Below, piece after piece: positions 1 through 10,294 of a DNA stretch of 64,000 nt. The position numbers were made by a program, and so were the translations under genes. Each line of letters opens with the position of its first letter. The first letter of the stretch is position 1. This DNA comes from Schaalia dentiphila ATCC 17982 (GTDB lineage Bacteria > Actinomycetota > Actinomycetes > Actinomycetales > Actinomycetaceae). The notes beneath the pieces were generated by a model that was not told the origin of the DNA, ran no database searches, and saw only the letters and a list, made by a program, of their open reading frames with translations. The stretch spans positions 898,527-962,526 of the forward strand of contig NZ_DS264586.1 in the NCBI RefSeq assembly GCF_000154225.1. Direction: 5' to 3'.

Positions 1-1457
1 TGCGCGGGTGCTGCGCCGGCCGGAGGGGCCGGGATAGGCGCGGAACGCTGCGCGGACGCCGAGGCCTGGGGGCGCTGGGCGGTCCCGCTGCTGGGCTGCG
101 GGACCTGCTCGGAGCGGGCGGGAGCTGCATGTCTTGGGATGGAACCCGTGGTCGTGCGGGCGGTGGCGGCCTGCGCGGGCACAGGAGCAGCGGGGGCCGG
201 GACGGCTGCGTGGCGACCGGTCGAGGTCAGCGACCGGACGGCACCTGACACCGCGGGCGGCTGCTCGCCGGTTGTCTCGGGGTGCAGGCGACGAACCCGG
301 GTAGGAGCGGACGCGGGGCGAGAGACCGGGGGAACCTCGGCCTCGTCGAGGATACGCGGGACGGCGGCGTGGTGACCCGTGATCGGGATCGGGGCCGAGG
401 AGGGGGCGATCGTCGTCGCTTCGTCGAGGATGGGCAGCTTGGCGTGGCGGCCCGTCGTCGCACGCACCTTCGGAGTGAGTCCCGAGGGGGGCTGCAGCAT
501 CTCGTCGGGCAGCGTGCGGCGTGTCAGGTGACGCACGGGCGCGACGATCGGCACCGACGGCTGGACGGGCGTGCGCACCTCTTCGGGGCGCTGCGCGGCC
601 TTCGGCAGGGGCAGTGGGCGAGGGGTTACGGACACGCCCATCGCTTTGGCGGCGCTCGCGATTTCGCGCACGGCTGCGGACCCGGACTCGGGGCGCTTCG
701 CGGGGTCCTTCTCCAGCAGGTGCAAGATGACGTCGGCCAGGGGCTCGGGCACGAAGTCCGGCAGCGGCGGAACGGGATCGTTGACGTGCGCGAAGGCGAT
801 GTCCACCTGGGTCTCGCCGGTGAACGGGCGTCGACCGGCTGCGGCCTCGTAGGCGATGACACCCAGGGCGTAGAGGTCACCGATGGGGGTGGCGACCTCG
901 CCCATGGCCTGCTCGGGCGGCAGGTACTGGGCGGTGCCCATGACCATGCCCGCGGCGGTCAGGTTGACCTGGCCGTTCGCACGAGAGATGCCGAAGTCTG
1001 TCAGCTTCACCATGCCATCAGGGCGAACAATGATGTTCGCGGGCTTGATGTCGCGGTGTACGACGCCCGCGCGCGCGGCAGCGCCCAGCGCCATCGCGAC
1101 CTGCACGAGGATCGGCAAGAGGTACTCGGGCTCAATGCGGGAGCCGCCGCGCAGGTAATCCGTCAGCGGATGGCCGTCGACGAGCTCCATGATGATCCAG
1201 CCGATGCCGTCTTCCTCGCCCGAATCCTGAGTGTTGGCGATATTCGGGTGCGAGATCGACATCGAGTTACGGGCCTCGAGGCGCAGGCGCGAGAGCGAGA
1301 GCTCCTCGCCCGTCAGCTCGGGGCGCAGGACCTTCGCGGCGACGATGTGGCCGCTGACGCGGTCGCGGGCTTTCCACACCTCGCCCATGCCGCCCTGGGC
1401 GATCGGGGTGAGGAGCGTGTAGCGCCCTCCGAGCACTCGCCCGGCACCGGAAGTCAT
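1..1457 (-). CDS. pknA: PknA-type Ser/Thr protein kinase (C-terminus off the window)
   Basis: Eukaryotic-type serine/threonine kinase that phosphorylates cell-wall and division proteins. Translating the minus strand from the ATG at 1457 gives at least 485 residues without a stop. The glycine loop is at residues 20-25, the VAAK lysine at 42, the catalytic HRD at 134-136 with KPAN after it, and DFG at 154-156. After the kinase domain (to about residue 270) comes a Pro/Ala-rich tail with a recurring T-G-R/H-H-A motif near residues 334, 359 and 410, two copies followed by ILDEA. The start lies 11 bp after pbpA. Gene order is that of the conserved actinobacterial cluster, so pknB is expected just beyond the edge. 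PknA rather than PknB is inferred from that order. Confidence 0.9.
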   Translation of the reverse strand, partial: MTSGAGRVLGGRYTLLTPIAQGGMGEVWKARDRVSGHIVAAKVLRPELTGEELSLSRLRLEARNSMSISHPNIANTQDSGEEDGIGWIIMELVDGHPLTDYLRGGSRIEPEYLLPILVQVAMALGAAARAGVVHRDIKPANIIVRPDGMVKLTDFGISRANGQVNLTAAGMVMGTAQYLPPEQAMGEVATPIGDLYALGVIAYEAAAGRRPFTGETQVDIAFAHVNDPVPPLPDFVPEPLADVILHLLEKDPAKRPESGSAAVREIASAAKAMGVSVTPRPLPLPKAAQRPEEVRTPVQPSVPIVAPVRHLTRRTLPDEMLQPPSGLTPKVRATTGRHAKLPILDEATTIAPSSAPIPITGHHAAVPRILDEAEVPPVSRPASAPTRVRRLHPETTGEQPPAVSGAVRSLTSTGRHAAVPAPAAPVPAQAATARTTTGSIPRHAAPARSEQVPQPSSGTAQRPQASASAQRSAPIPAPPAGAAPA

Positions 1458-1468
1458 GCGTGGCGTAC

Positions 1469-2920
1469 TCACTGCAGCCCCGCTTCCAGGAGGGCGCGGG
1501 CGATCGGGCCGGCCACGTCTCCGCCGTGGGGCGTGGGATCGTTGTCATCGCCCTCGACAAGGACGGCGAAAGCGATGCGTGGGCTGTCCGCCGGGGCAAA
1601 ACCGACGGCCCAGGCGTTCGCGCGGTCGCCGTTGCCGGTCTCGGCAGTGCCGGTCTTCGCGGCCACCGCAATGTTCGGCAGCGCCATCGTCGTGCCGGTG
1701 CCGTAGGGCTGGGAGACCACGGATTCCATCATTGCGCGCAGCTTCGAGGCCGTCTCCGACGAGATTGGTTTACCGGCGTCGGTCGGGCTGTTCGTGCGCA
1801 CGACCTGGTTGTCGGCGTCCACGATCGAGTCGATGAGGTAGGGGGTCATCATCTGGCCGTCGTTCGCGATGGCCTGGACGACCTGCGCCATCTGCAGAGG
1901 CGTCGTCTGAACCGTGTACTGGCCGATCGAGCTCATCGCGAGCTGCGCGGCGTCCGCGTCGGCGGGGAACACGGAGGGCGTTACCGTCAGCGGAATCTGA
2001 GACTCACGGCCAAAGCCGAAGCGGTTCGTCACGTCGAGGAGCTGCTGGTTCGTCAGCTGCTCGGAAGCCAGCACGAAGGTCGTGTTGCATGAGCGCGCGA
2101 AGGCCTCGGTCAGCGTCGGTTGGCCGTCGCCGCAGGTGGAGGACTCGATGTTGGAGACCTCGGTCGCCGTGCCCGGCAGGGTCGTCGACACGGGCGAGGG
2201 CATGTGCATATCCGGGTCGGCGAGGCCGTTTTCGATGAGGGCGATCGTCGTGAGGATCTTGAACGTCGAGCCGGGGGCGTAGCGCTCGGAGATCGCGCGG
2301 TTGAGCAGGGGATTGTTTGGGTCCGAGGAGAGTGCGGAGAACGCGTCGGACACCGCGTTGGCGTCGGAGGAAGCCAGCTGGTTCGGGTCGAAGGTCGGCG
2401 ACGAGTACATCGCCAGGACCGCGCCGGTACGCGCATCGAGGGCCACGACGGCACCCTTTCGGTTACCGAGGGCCTCGGCCGCAGCCTTCTGCATCTGAGA
2501 GTTCAGGGTGAGGGAGACGCCGCCGCCCTGACGATTCTGGCCCGTCAGGAGGTTGCGTAGGCGCTGTCCGAGGAGGGTCTGGGACTGGCCGTCCAGGACG
2601 TCCTCCTCGGCGGCCTCAATGCCCGTCGACGCGTTGCCCACCGACGAGAAGTAGCCCGTGACCGGCGCGTATAGCGGCCCCTCGGAGTAGGTGCGCACGT
2701 AGCGCTTCGAGTCTTCCTCGCGCTGCGAGGAAGCGACCGCCGTCTTGTCGACGATGATTGGGCCGCGGTCGGTTTCGGCCGCGTGCAGGATCGTGCGCTG
2801 GTTGCGAGCGTCGGCGTTGAGTGAGGACGCGGAAATGAACTGCGTGTTCGTGACGCCCACGCCCAGCAGGGCGAACATCAGGAGAACGATGATGAAGATC
2901 TTGCGGATCTGGTTATTCAC
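1469..2920 (-). CDS. pbpA: Penicillin-binding protein 2 / PbpA transpeptidase
   Basis: Class B penicillin-binding protein that cross-links peptidoglycan, usually paired with the RodA glycosyltransferase encoded just upstream. The 483-residue product has an N-terminal membrane anchor (about 7-29) and the three penicillin-binding motifs: STFK at 218-221 with Ser218 as nucleophile, SCN at 277-279, and KTGT at 422-425. It starts with GTG three bases after the rodA stop, so the two are probably translationally coupled. Its length matches mycobacterial PbpA. Confidence 0.95.
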   Translation of the reverse strand: MNNQIRKIFIIVLLMFALLGVGVTNTQFISASSLNADARNQRTILHAAETDRGPIIVDKTAVASSQREEDSKRYVRTYSEGPLYAPVTGYFSSVGNASTGIEAAEEDVLDGQSQTLLGQRLRNLLTGQNRQGGGVSLTLNSQMQKAAAEALGNRKGAVVALDARTGAVLAMYSSPTFDPNQLASSDANAVSDAFSALSSDPNNPLLNRAISERYAPGSTFKILTTIALIENGLADPDMHMPSPVSTTLPGTATEVSNIESSTCGDGQPTLTEAFARSCNTTFVLASEQLTNQQLLDVTNRFGFGRESQIPLTVTPSVFPADADAAQLAMSSIGQYTVQTTPLQMAQVVQAIANDGQMMTPYLIDSIVDADNQVVRTNSPTDAGKPISSETASKLRAMMESVVSQPYGTGTTMALPNIAVAAKTGTAETGNGDRANAWAVGFAPADSPRIAFAVLVEGDDNDPTPHGGDVAGPIARALLEAGLQ

Positions 2921-2923
2921 GGC

Positions 2924-4303
2924 TCACTCACCCACTCCCACGGCAGGCTGGATACCGGAGTTCCACGGCGCGGGGGTCGAGGCCGGGCGGCGAGCAGCGT
3001 CCGACACGCGGATCAGCAGCGCGACGGTGATCCAGGAGGACACCATCGACGAGCCGCCCGCGGCCAGGAACGGGGCCGTCAGGCCGGTCAGTGGAATGAT
3101 GCGCGTGATGCCGCCGAGCACCACGAACAGCTGAATGGCCAGCGAGAAGCTCAGGCCGGTCGCCAGGAGCTTGCCGAAGCCGTCGCGCACAGTCAGCGCC
3201 GCGCGCAGGCCTCGCTGGATGAGGATCAGGTACAGGACCAGGATGGCGGCCATGCCGGTCAGACCCAGTTCCTCCGCGAAGGAGGACAGGATGAAGTCGG
3301 AGTTCGCCAGCGGCACGAGCTGCGGGTAGCCGCGACCCCAACCGGTGCCCATGAGGCCGCCCGAGGCCTGGCCGAACAAACCCTGAACGAGCTGGTACGA
3401 ACCTCGTTCGTACACCTCGGGATCCAGGGCGTTGAGCCAGATGTTGAAGCGCGTCTGCACGTGGCTGAAAGACTTCACCGCGATCGCGACTGCCGGCACG
3501 AAGAGCGTGAAACCGATGACCAGCCACGACACGCGGTTCGTTGCCACGTACAGCATCGCGACGAACAGGCCGAAGAAGAGGAGCGAGGTACCCAGGTCGC
3601 GCTGCAGGACGAGGATCGCGATGCCGATCAGCCACACGACCATGATCGGGCCGAGGTCGCGGGCGCGCGGCAGGCGCATGCCCAGGAACTTGCGGCCGCC
3701 GATCGCCAGGTTGTCGCGGTTCGTCACGAGGTATCCGGCGAAGAAGATCGCCAGCGTGATCTTCACGAGCTCACCGGGCTGGACGGAGATGGGACCCAGG
3801 TGGATCCAGACGCGCGCACCGAAGGTCTCCTGGCCCAGGCCGGGAATCATCGGCAGGAGCAGGAGGAACAGCGACAGCGCGCCGAAGGTGTAGGTGTAGC
3901 GGCGCAGCATGCGGTGGTCGCGCAGCATGATCAAGATGATGGCCGCGATAACGATCGCGATGCCCACGAAGAGCGCTTGGCGGAAGCCCACCACGGCCTC
4001 GTCCCTGCGTGCGTACGACAGGTCGAGGCGGTAGATCATCGCCAGTCCCAGGCCCGTCAGCGCGACGGCGACCGGCAGAATCACCGGGTCAGCGTAGGGG
4101 GCCAGGAAGTGCACACCGACCTCGGCAATGATGGCGATCGCGACGAGCACGCCGACCTGCGTGAGAAGGTTCGCGGGGATCTCCCCCGTGTAGTTCAGCG
4201 AGGTCAGCACGTAGCCGGTGATGCCGACGGCCAGAGCCAGGACCATGAGGGTCAGCTCCAGGAATCGGCGAGGCCGGGCGGGCGCGATCGATACGGTAGC
4301 CAT
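2924..4303 (-). CDS. rodA: RodA/FtsW-family peptidoglycan glycosyltransferase
   Basis: SEDS-family polytopic membrane protein of 459 residues that polymerises lipid II and works with the adjacent class B PBP. The sequence is dominated by about ten hydrophobic segments. The conserved SEDS stretches are visible: a W-I-x-L-G loop followed by QPGE, then the late IPLTGLTAPFLAAGGSS segment. The ATG overlaps the pstP stop by one base (TAATG). Assignment to RodA rather than FtsW rests on its position between pstP and pbpA. Confidence 0.94.
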   Translation of the reverse strand: MATVSIAPARPRRFLELTLMVLALAVGITGYVLTSLNYTGEIPANLLTQVGVLVAIAIIAEVGVHFLAPYADPVILPVAVALTGLGLAMIYRLDLSYARRDEAVVGFRQALFVGIAIVIAAIILIMLRDHRMLRRYTYTFGALSLFLLLLPMIPGLGQETFGARVWIHLGPISVQPGELVKITLAIFFAGYLVTNRDNLAIGGRKFLGMRLPRARDLGPIMVVWLIGIAILVLQRDLGTSLLFFGLFVAMLYVATNRVSWLVIGFTLFVPAVAIAVKSFSHVQTRFNIWLNALDPEVYERGSYQLVQGLFGQASGGLMGTGWGRGYPQLVPLANSDFILSSFAEELGLTGMAAILVLYLILIQRGLRAALTVRDGFGKLLATGLSFSLAIQLFVVLGGITRIIPLTGLTAPFLAAGGSSMVSSWITVALLIRVSDAARRPASTPAPWNSGIQPAVGVGE

Positions 4304-5601
4304 TAGGAGGCGCCCCCGCTCTGTGCCCCGGACTGGGCCTCACCGGACTGCGGCGCGCCCGACTGGGGCGTCGTCGACGAGGGGGTGTCGGGATGGACGA
4401 CCGAGCGGCGCAGGCCCTCGATGTAGGAGTCGATATCGGCGCGCGAGGAGCGTAGCACCGGGGTGTCGAGGCGCTGGCGGTCCACGGGCGCGAGGTCGGA
4501 CAGCGCGACGTTGGAGACCTCCACGGCGTGGGAGAGCTGCCACGGGCCGATCGACTGGGGGATGCCCTGGTAGATGACGACGTAGCCGTCCTGGCCGATC
4601 GCGTAGTACTGGGTCTGCGTCCACTTCCACGACATCCACGACGCGGCGACCACGAGGACCGTCACGAGTGAGACGAACACGGGGGTCCACCACGAGGAGC
4701 GGGGCTTGAGCTCGGCGGGGGCCTCGGCCTCGTCGCTGGGGGTGCCCGAAGCCGAGGAGCCCAGGGCAGCAGCGCGCGCGGCCGCTCCGTCTCCGCCGCG
4801 CGACTTGGCGTTGCGGTCGATGGCCGCGGCACCCACGATCTGCGGGGGAGCGGGCGGGAACGTGCCGGCGGGGACAATGTCCGCGATCACGCACGTGATG
4901 TTGTCGGGGCCGCCGCCCAGGAGGGCTAGGCGGATGAGCTCTTCGGCACACTCGCCCGGATCCTTGAAATCGGCCATAACCTGGCCGATTGTCTCGGGGG
5001 AGACGACGCCGGACAGGCCGTCGGAGCACAGCATCCAGCGGTCGCCGACGACGGCCTCGCGGATCGTCTCGTCGGGGGCCACGTCGGCCTGCGCGTCGCC
5101 GAGGATCTTCAGGACGACGTTGCGGTTGGGGTGGTGCTCGGCTTCCTCGGGAGTGATCTGGCCGGTGTCGACCAGGTACTGCACGAAGGAGTGGTCGGTC
5201 GTGACCTGCGTGAGCGTGTCGCCGCGCAGCACGTAGGCGCGAGAGTCGCCGATGTGGACCATCGCGAGGCGGTTGCCGGAGCGCATGATTGCGATGCAGG
5301 TGGTGCCCAGGCCCTCGAGGTCGCGGTCGCGGCTCGAGCGGTCGGTGAGCTCCTCGTGCGCGTCGAGGAGGGCCTCGCGCAGGAGGGGGAGCATCGAGTC
5401 TGCCGGGTGCGAGTCCGTGTCGAGGGGGACGAGGTGCGCGAGTGCCACCGAGGAGGCGATGTCCCCGCCTGCGGGACCGCCCATGCCGTCGGCGAGGACC
5501 AGCAGGTTCGCGCCGGCGTAGCCGGAGTCCTGATTGTTGGAACGTACGAGGCCCACGTCGGAGCGGGCAGCGTAGTGGAATTGAACCGCGTTTCCTGACA
5601 T
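4303..5601 (-). CDS. pstP: PstP-type PP2C phosphoprotein phosphatase
   Basis: Metal-dependent Ser/Thr phosphatase that reverses PknA/PknB phosphorylation. The 432-residue protein has an N-terminal PP2C domain (about 1-235) with metal-binding motifs DGMGG, GDSRAY, SDGLSG and GGPDNIT. A Ser/Ala/Pro linker follows, then one transmembrane helix near 300-325, an extracytoplasmic segment, and a low-complexity Gln/Ser/Gly tail with repeated QSG. The start is the ATG two bases after the fhaB stop; a longer frame would run into fhaB. The outer segment might sense the wall, which is inference. Confidence 0.93.
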   Translation of the reverse strand: MSGNAVQFHYAARSDVGLVRSNNQDSGYAGANLLVLADGMGGPAGGDIASSVALAHLVPLDTDSHPADSMLPLLREALLDAHEELTDRSSRDRDLEGLGTTCIAIMRSGNRLAMVHIGDSRAYVLRGDTLTQVTTDHSFVQYLVDTGQITPEEAEHHPNRNVVLKILGDAQADVAPDETIREAVVGDRWMLCSDGLSGVVSPETIGQVMADFKDPGECAEELIRLALLGGGPDNITCVIADIVPAGTFPPAPPQIVGAAAIDRNAKSRGGDGAAARAAALGSSASGTPSDEAEAPAELKPRSSWWTPVFVSLVTVLVVAASWMSWKWTQTQYYAIGQDGYVVIYQGIPQSIGPWQLSHAVEVSNVALSDLAPVDRQRLDTPVLRSSRADIDSYIEGLRRSVVHPDTPSSTTPQSGAPQSGEAQSGAQSGGAS

Positions 5602-5602
5602 A

Positions 5603-6106
5603 TCAACCCACCAATTCGAGAGTCGTCTGGCCGATGCGGATGACGTCACCGATCTTGAGCTGGCGCGGGGTGTTGAGGCGCTCGTCGTCGATGAAGGTGC
5701 CGTTACGGCTGGAGAGGTCTTCGATCCACCAGCCGTCGGACTGGGGGGTGAGTGCCGCGTGGCGGCTGGACGCGTACTCGTCTTCGAGCACGAGGGTGCA
5801 CGCGGGGGAGCGGCCGATGACGATGGGGGCCTCGCCGAGGGGCAGCATGGTGCCGACGAGTGGACCGCCGGTCACCAGGAGATCCTTGGGAGCCAGGGGG
5901 TTCGTGGAGGTGCGCTTCCTGTTGTCCTTGCGCTTCTCACGGGAGGCTTTGCGGCGTGAGGTGGCCTTGTCGCGTCCCTTGCCGCGCGGGGTCACGACGG
6001 TGCCGAAGATGTCGCGTCGCAGCATGTTGACGGCCGCGAGCACGAGGAGCCAGAGCAGCACCAGGAACCCGATGCGGAAAACGGTAAATGCGAGGTCTGT
6101 GGTCAC
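5603..6106 (-). CDS. fhaB: FhaB (FipA)-like FHA-domain membrane protein
   Basis: Phosphothreonine-binding FHA protein thought to link PknA/PknB signalling to the division machinery. The chosen GTG start, four bases after the fhaA stop, gives 167 residues. There is one N-terminal transmembrane helix (about 5-25), a very basic Lys/Arg linker, and a C-terminal FHA domain with the G-R-S, S-S-R-H and N-G-T signatures. A longer frame exists but would overlap fhaA by about 100 bases. Confidence 0.9.
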   Translation of the reverse strand: MTTDLAFTVFRIGFLVLLWLLVLAAVNMLRRDIFGTVVTPRGKGRDKATSRRKASREKRKDNRKRTSTNPLAPKDLLVTGGPLVGTMLPLGEAPIVIGRSPACTLVLEDEYASSRHAALTPQSDGWWIEDLSSRNGTFIDDERLNTPRQLKIGDVIRIGQTTLELVG

Positions 6107-6110
6107 TTCA

Positions 6111-6812
6111 TTAAACTCCGCTCTGGTCTGGGTGCGTCCAGAAGAGGATCTTGGTGCGTCCGATGACGATCTGGTTGCCGTCAAGCAGGGTCGCTGCGTC
6201 GATGCGGTGGCCCTCAACGAAGGAGCCGTTGGTGGAGCCCAGATCAGTCGCGATCACGCCGGTGGGAGTGATGCGCAGTTCGAGGTGGCGGCGTGAGACG
6301 CCCGAGTCGTTGACAACAATGTCGGCTTCGGAGCCGCGTCCGATGACGGTGACGGGCTCGGTGAGGAGCCACTTTTCGCCGTCGACGTCGATGATCGGGT
6401 GCTCGGGGGACGCGGACGAGGCCGTGGCGGGGGCTGCGGGTCCCCGGCGGTTTTCAGCGTCGACCTTCAGGGTGCCGCTGGGCTCGGAGGCGTCGGCGAT
6501 GAACTCGATCGTGACGGGGCCGAGGAGGGAGTAGCTGTTCGCTGCGGCGTGTTCGGTGGCCTGCTGGGCGAACTCGTCGGCGAGGACGTCGAGGGACGCC
6601 TCGAGGGAGGTGAGGTCGGTGCGCGAGGCGTAGACCGAGAAGTGGTTTGCGGCAATGATGCGCGAGGCGGAGACTTCCTGGACGGATTCGTCCATGGCGC
6701 GGCGGATCGCCGTGGTGATGTCCACGGGCTTGATCCCCGACCGGAACACGCGCGAGAAGGCGCCGTTGACGCCTCTCTCGACGGCGCTCTCGAAGCGGTC
6801 GAAGATACTCAT
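6111..6812 (-). CDS. fhaA: FhaA-like DUF3662/FHA-domain protein
   Basis: First gene of the envelope operon. The 233-residue product has an N-terminal DUF3662-type domain (about 1-125, beginning with the family's F-E-S-A-V-E-R-G-V-N-G-A-F motif) and a C-terminal FHA domain (about 150-225) with VIGRG, SRRH and STNGSF. FhaA homologues bind phosphorylated MviN/PknB partners. The ATG is preceded by a purine-rich GGAGAG site. It is short for the family because the disordered linker seen in mycobacteria is reduced. Confidence 0.93.
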   Translation of the reverse strand: MSIFDRFESAVERGVNGAFSRVFRSGIKPVDITTAIRRAMDESVQEVSASRIIAANHFSVYASRTDLTSLEASLDVLADEFAQQATEHAAANSYSLLGPVTIEFIADASEPSGTLKVDAENRRGPAAPATASSASPEHPIIDVDGEKWLLTEPVTVIGRGSEADIVVNDSGVSRRHLELRITPTGVIATDLGSTNGSFVEGHRIDAATLLDGNQIVIGRTKILFWTHPDQSGV

Positions 6813-6976
6813 AGTCGTGCTCTCCTCATTCCCCCGCGCTGTGCGCGCGACGTACGGTGTGGGTGGAAGCGAGGCCGCTCCCAGTCACAGTCTAGCCGCC
6901 GCGCGAAGCGGTGTGGCCCCATCTGCCGGGATGTTCCCGATGAGCAAAGGCCTGCGTGCTCGCATCGAAGGTCCGT

Positions 6977-7000
6977 CATGGCAGGGAATACCTTGCCATG
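6977..7000. promoter_or_regulatory. 24-bp inverted repeat upstream of fhaA
   Basis: Arms CATGGCAGGG and CCTTGCCATG pair at 9 of 10 positions around a 4-base AATA centre, about 165 bp upstream of fhaA. No T-run follows on either strand, so an operator or leader structure is more likely than a terminator. The rest of 6813-7126 holds no gene I can support. An ACACGTGT palindrome lies next to it near 7030. Confidence 0.45.
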
Positions 7001-7126
7001 ATGCGCCTGTGACATTTGGTGCACATGTTACACGTGTGACGATAGTCGTGTCCGAGCAAACAGAGTGTGGACAGGGCGTGTCGCATTTCTGTTGCTGGTG
7101 ACGGCGTAGGAGCCGTTGAAAACGAT

Positions 7127-7160
7127 GTGGGTGTGCCCGCCATCTGGCGGGCGCACCCAC
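7127..7160 (-). terminator. Rho-independent terminator of nrdF
   Basis: A nearly perfect hairpin with arms beginning GTGGGTG and ending CACCCAC. On the minus strand it is followed by ATCGTTTTC. It lies about 70 bp after the nrdF stop. Confidence 0.75.
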
Positions 7161-7229
7161 GTACGTCTTGAGCTGAGGGAGGTGGTCAGGCGGCGTGGTT
7201 TGCGCGCCCCGGCCCCGGCCTCGTGAAAC

Positions 7230-8883
<1,654 letters not shown>

Positions 8884-8902
<19 letters not shown>

Positions 8903-8952
8903 TCGTGCTGGCGGGGCTCATCCTCTTCGGGCTGATGGCGCTCACCCGCTGA
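8884..8952 (+). CDS. 22-residue single-helix membrane microprotein
   Basis: The short frame reads M-D-F-I-R-M-I-V-L-A-G-L-I-L-F-G-L-M-A-L, then T-R and a stop: one hydrophobic helix with a charged N-terminus. A GGGGAG ribosome site lies about 9 bases upstream. It overlaps the end of the preceding frame by 19 bases, a coupled arrangement. Function unknown; chance is not excluded at this length. Confidence 0.35.
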
Positions 8953-9087
8953 TCCCTGTCGCCGCGCAGTTTCAGTGCTTATGGCGAAAAATGCTCATAT
9001 CCTGACCAGTCAAAAAGTGTCCAACTGGGCAGCTTGTAGTTGCTTTGTAAGGCGCGAAAAGTTAACGGACAACGCTATTGTGAGGGT

Positions 9088-9663
9088 GTGACCTATCAGC
9101 CGTTGCAATTCGATGCCGCGCCCCGGCCCTACCGCCTGGGGAATGACCAGCTGCGCCGCTACAACCGCGTGCGCGCCGGCCAGCGAACGCAGGGCCGCGT
9201 CAACATTGCCATCGACGTCGTCACCATCCTCCTGATCGTCTCCGTCAGCGCCATCGGCGCCATCGTCGAACTTTCCTCCATGCCCGACACGATCCTCGAA
9301 AAGCTCGCCGGCCTCGCCCTGAGCCTCATTCTCGGAGGAGGACTCATCCTCCTTGCGCTCCTCGCCGCACTCATCATCGCGGCCCGTCGCTGGCACCGCG
9401 AATGGGACGGCAACGAAGACCTCGTCATCTTCTCCGAGTCCCACGCAGCCCTGCACGCCGCCCGGCAAGACGGCGCCATCATGACCGCCTGCGCGCGCAT
9501 GCAGCTCGCCTGGTTCATCGGATTCCTCGCCGTCGGCTCCATCGCCGTCGCCACCGAATCCGCGCTCCTCGCCGCCCTCGCCTCCCTGCCCCTCGCCATG
9601 GGGCTCCTCAACTCCTGGCGATCCTGCCAAGCCCTGCGCCGCATCACCGGACGCACCCTCTGA
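9088..9663 (+). CDS. Four-helix membrane protein, unknown function
   Basis: A 191-residue product with a polar N-terminus (about 40 residues) and four hydrophobic segments in two pairs, about 45-90 and 135-180. The start is the GTG at 9088: a TATTGT -10 box at 9076-9081 ends six bases before it, so the mRNA is probably leaderless. No family recognised. An A/T-richer stretch at 8953-9085 holds this promoter and no other gene. Confidence 0.7.
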   Translation: MTYQPLQFDAAPRPYRLGNDQLRRYNRVRAGQRTQGRVNIAIDVVTILLIVSVSAIGAIVELSSMPDTILEKLAGLALSLILGGGLILLALLAALIIAARRWHREWDGNEDLVIFSESHAALHAARQDGAIMTACARMQLAWFIGFLAVGSIAVATESALLAALASLPLAMGLLNSWRSCQALRRITGRTL

Positions 9664-9708
9664 CACGCGTCGGGCCCGCACGCCCACGCGCACGGACCCG
9701 ATCACTGC

Positions 9709-9722
9709 GCCCCGGCCTCGTC
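9709..9722 (-). repeat. Dispersed 14-mer, copy 2
   Basis: Exact copy in reverse orientation in the short gap between the converging genes ending at 9663 and 9746. Confidence 0.85.
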
Positions 9723-9745
9723 GGCGCGGGACGATAGACGAAACG

Positions 9746-10264
9746 TCAGCCCTTCGAAAGCTTTTCTCGCACGGCTCCCGCGCCGAACGTCAGCGCGGTC
9801 AGGCCCGCTTCCAGAGCGCCCAGGGCCAGCCCCTGCCTCGTGTGGGCAAAACGAGCGCCCTGCGCACGGCGACCCTCACCGCGGCGGAACAGCCAACGCT
9901 CCACGCCGACCGTGATCATCGCCGACCCCAGCGCCGCGCCCGCGAGAACCGCCAGCTCCGCCGGATCCGCCTCAGTGATGCCCTCGAGCGGATCCTCACC
10001 CGCGACGGGGGACGACTTCGAGCAATCCACGTCCTCGTCATCGTAGGGCGGAAGTTCCGAGGGCTCCGGCAGCTGCGCCACCATCGACCAGCCGAGTACC
10101 CCCAGCAGACCCGCCTTCACGAGGCCGCGCAACGGGCGTGAGCGCACGTAATCGGGCAGGGCGTACCACGCGACGGTCGCACCCACGCCCGCCGCGAACC
10201 CCGCGACCCGAGTCGGGTCTACCGAGCCAGCGCACGGACAAGAACAGCTAGATGAGGTGGCCAT
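9746..10264 (-). CDS. Hypothetical membrane protein
   Basis: A 172-residue product starting at ATG 10264 with a GAAAGGA ribosome site. The N-terminus carries a Cys/Ser-rich patch (S-S-S-C-S-C-P-C). Hydrophobic segments lie near residues 20-35, 45-65 and 100-125, separated by an acidic Y-D-D-E-D-V-D loop. It ends in a basic segment. I recognise no family. It lies 30 bp downstream of the peptidase-like gene on the same strand and may be co-transcribed. Confidence 0.65.
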   Translation of the reverse strand: MATSSSCSCPCAGSVDPTRVAGFAAGVGATVAWYALPDYVRSRPLRGLVKAGLLGVLGWSMVAQLPEPSELPPYDDEDVDCSKSSPVAGEDPLEGITEADPAELAVLAGAALGSAMITVGVERWLFRRGEGRRAQGARFAHTRQGLALGALEAGLTALTFGAGAVREKLSKG

Positions 10265-10294
10265 GGCCAGTCCTTTCAATCGGGAGCGCGCGGA

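Noticed and set aside
282..1706. Long open frame on the plus strand opposite pknA
   Set aside because: It is antisense to a kinase with all motifs intact, is Arg/Gly/His-rich and has no recognisable domain; such frames arise from codon bias in G/C-rich genes.
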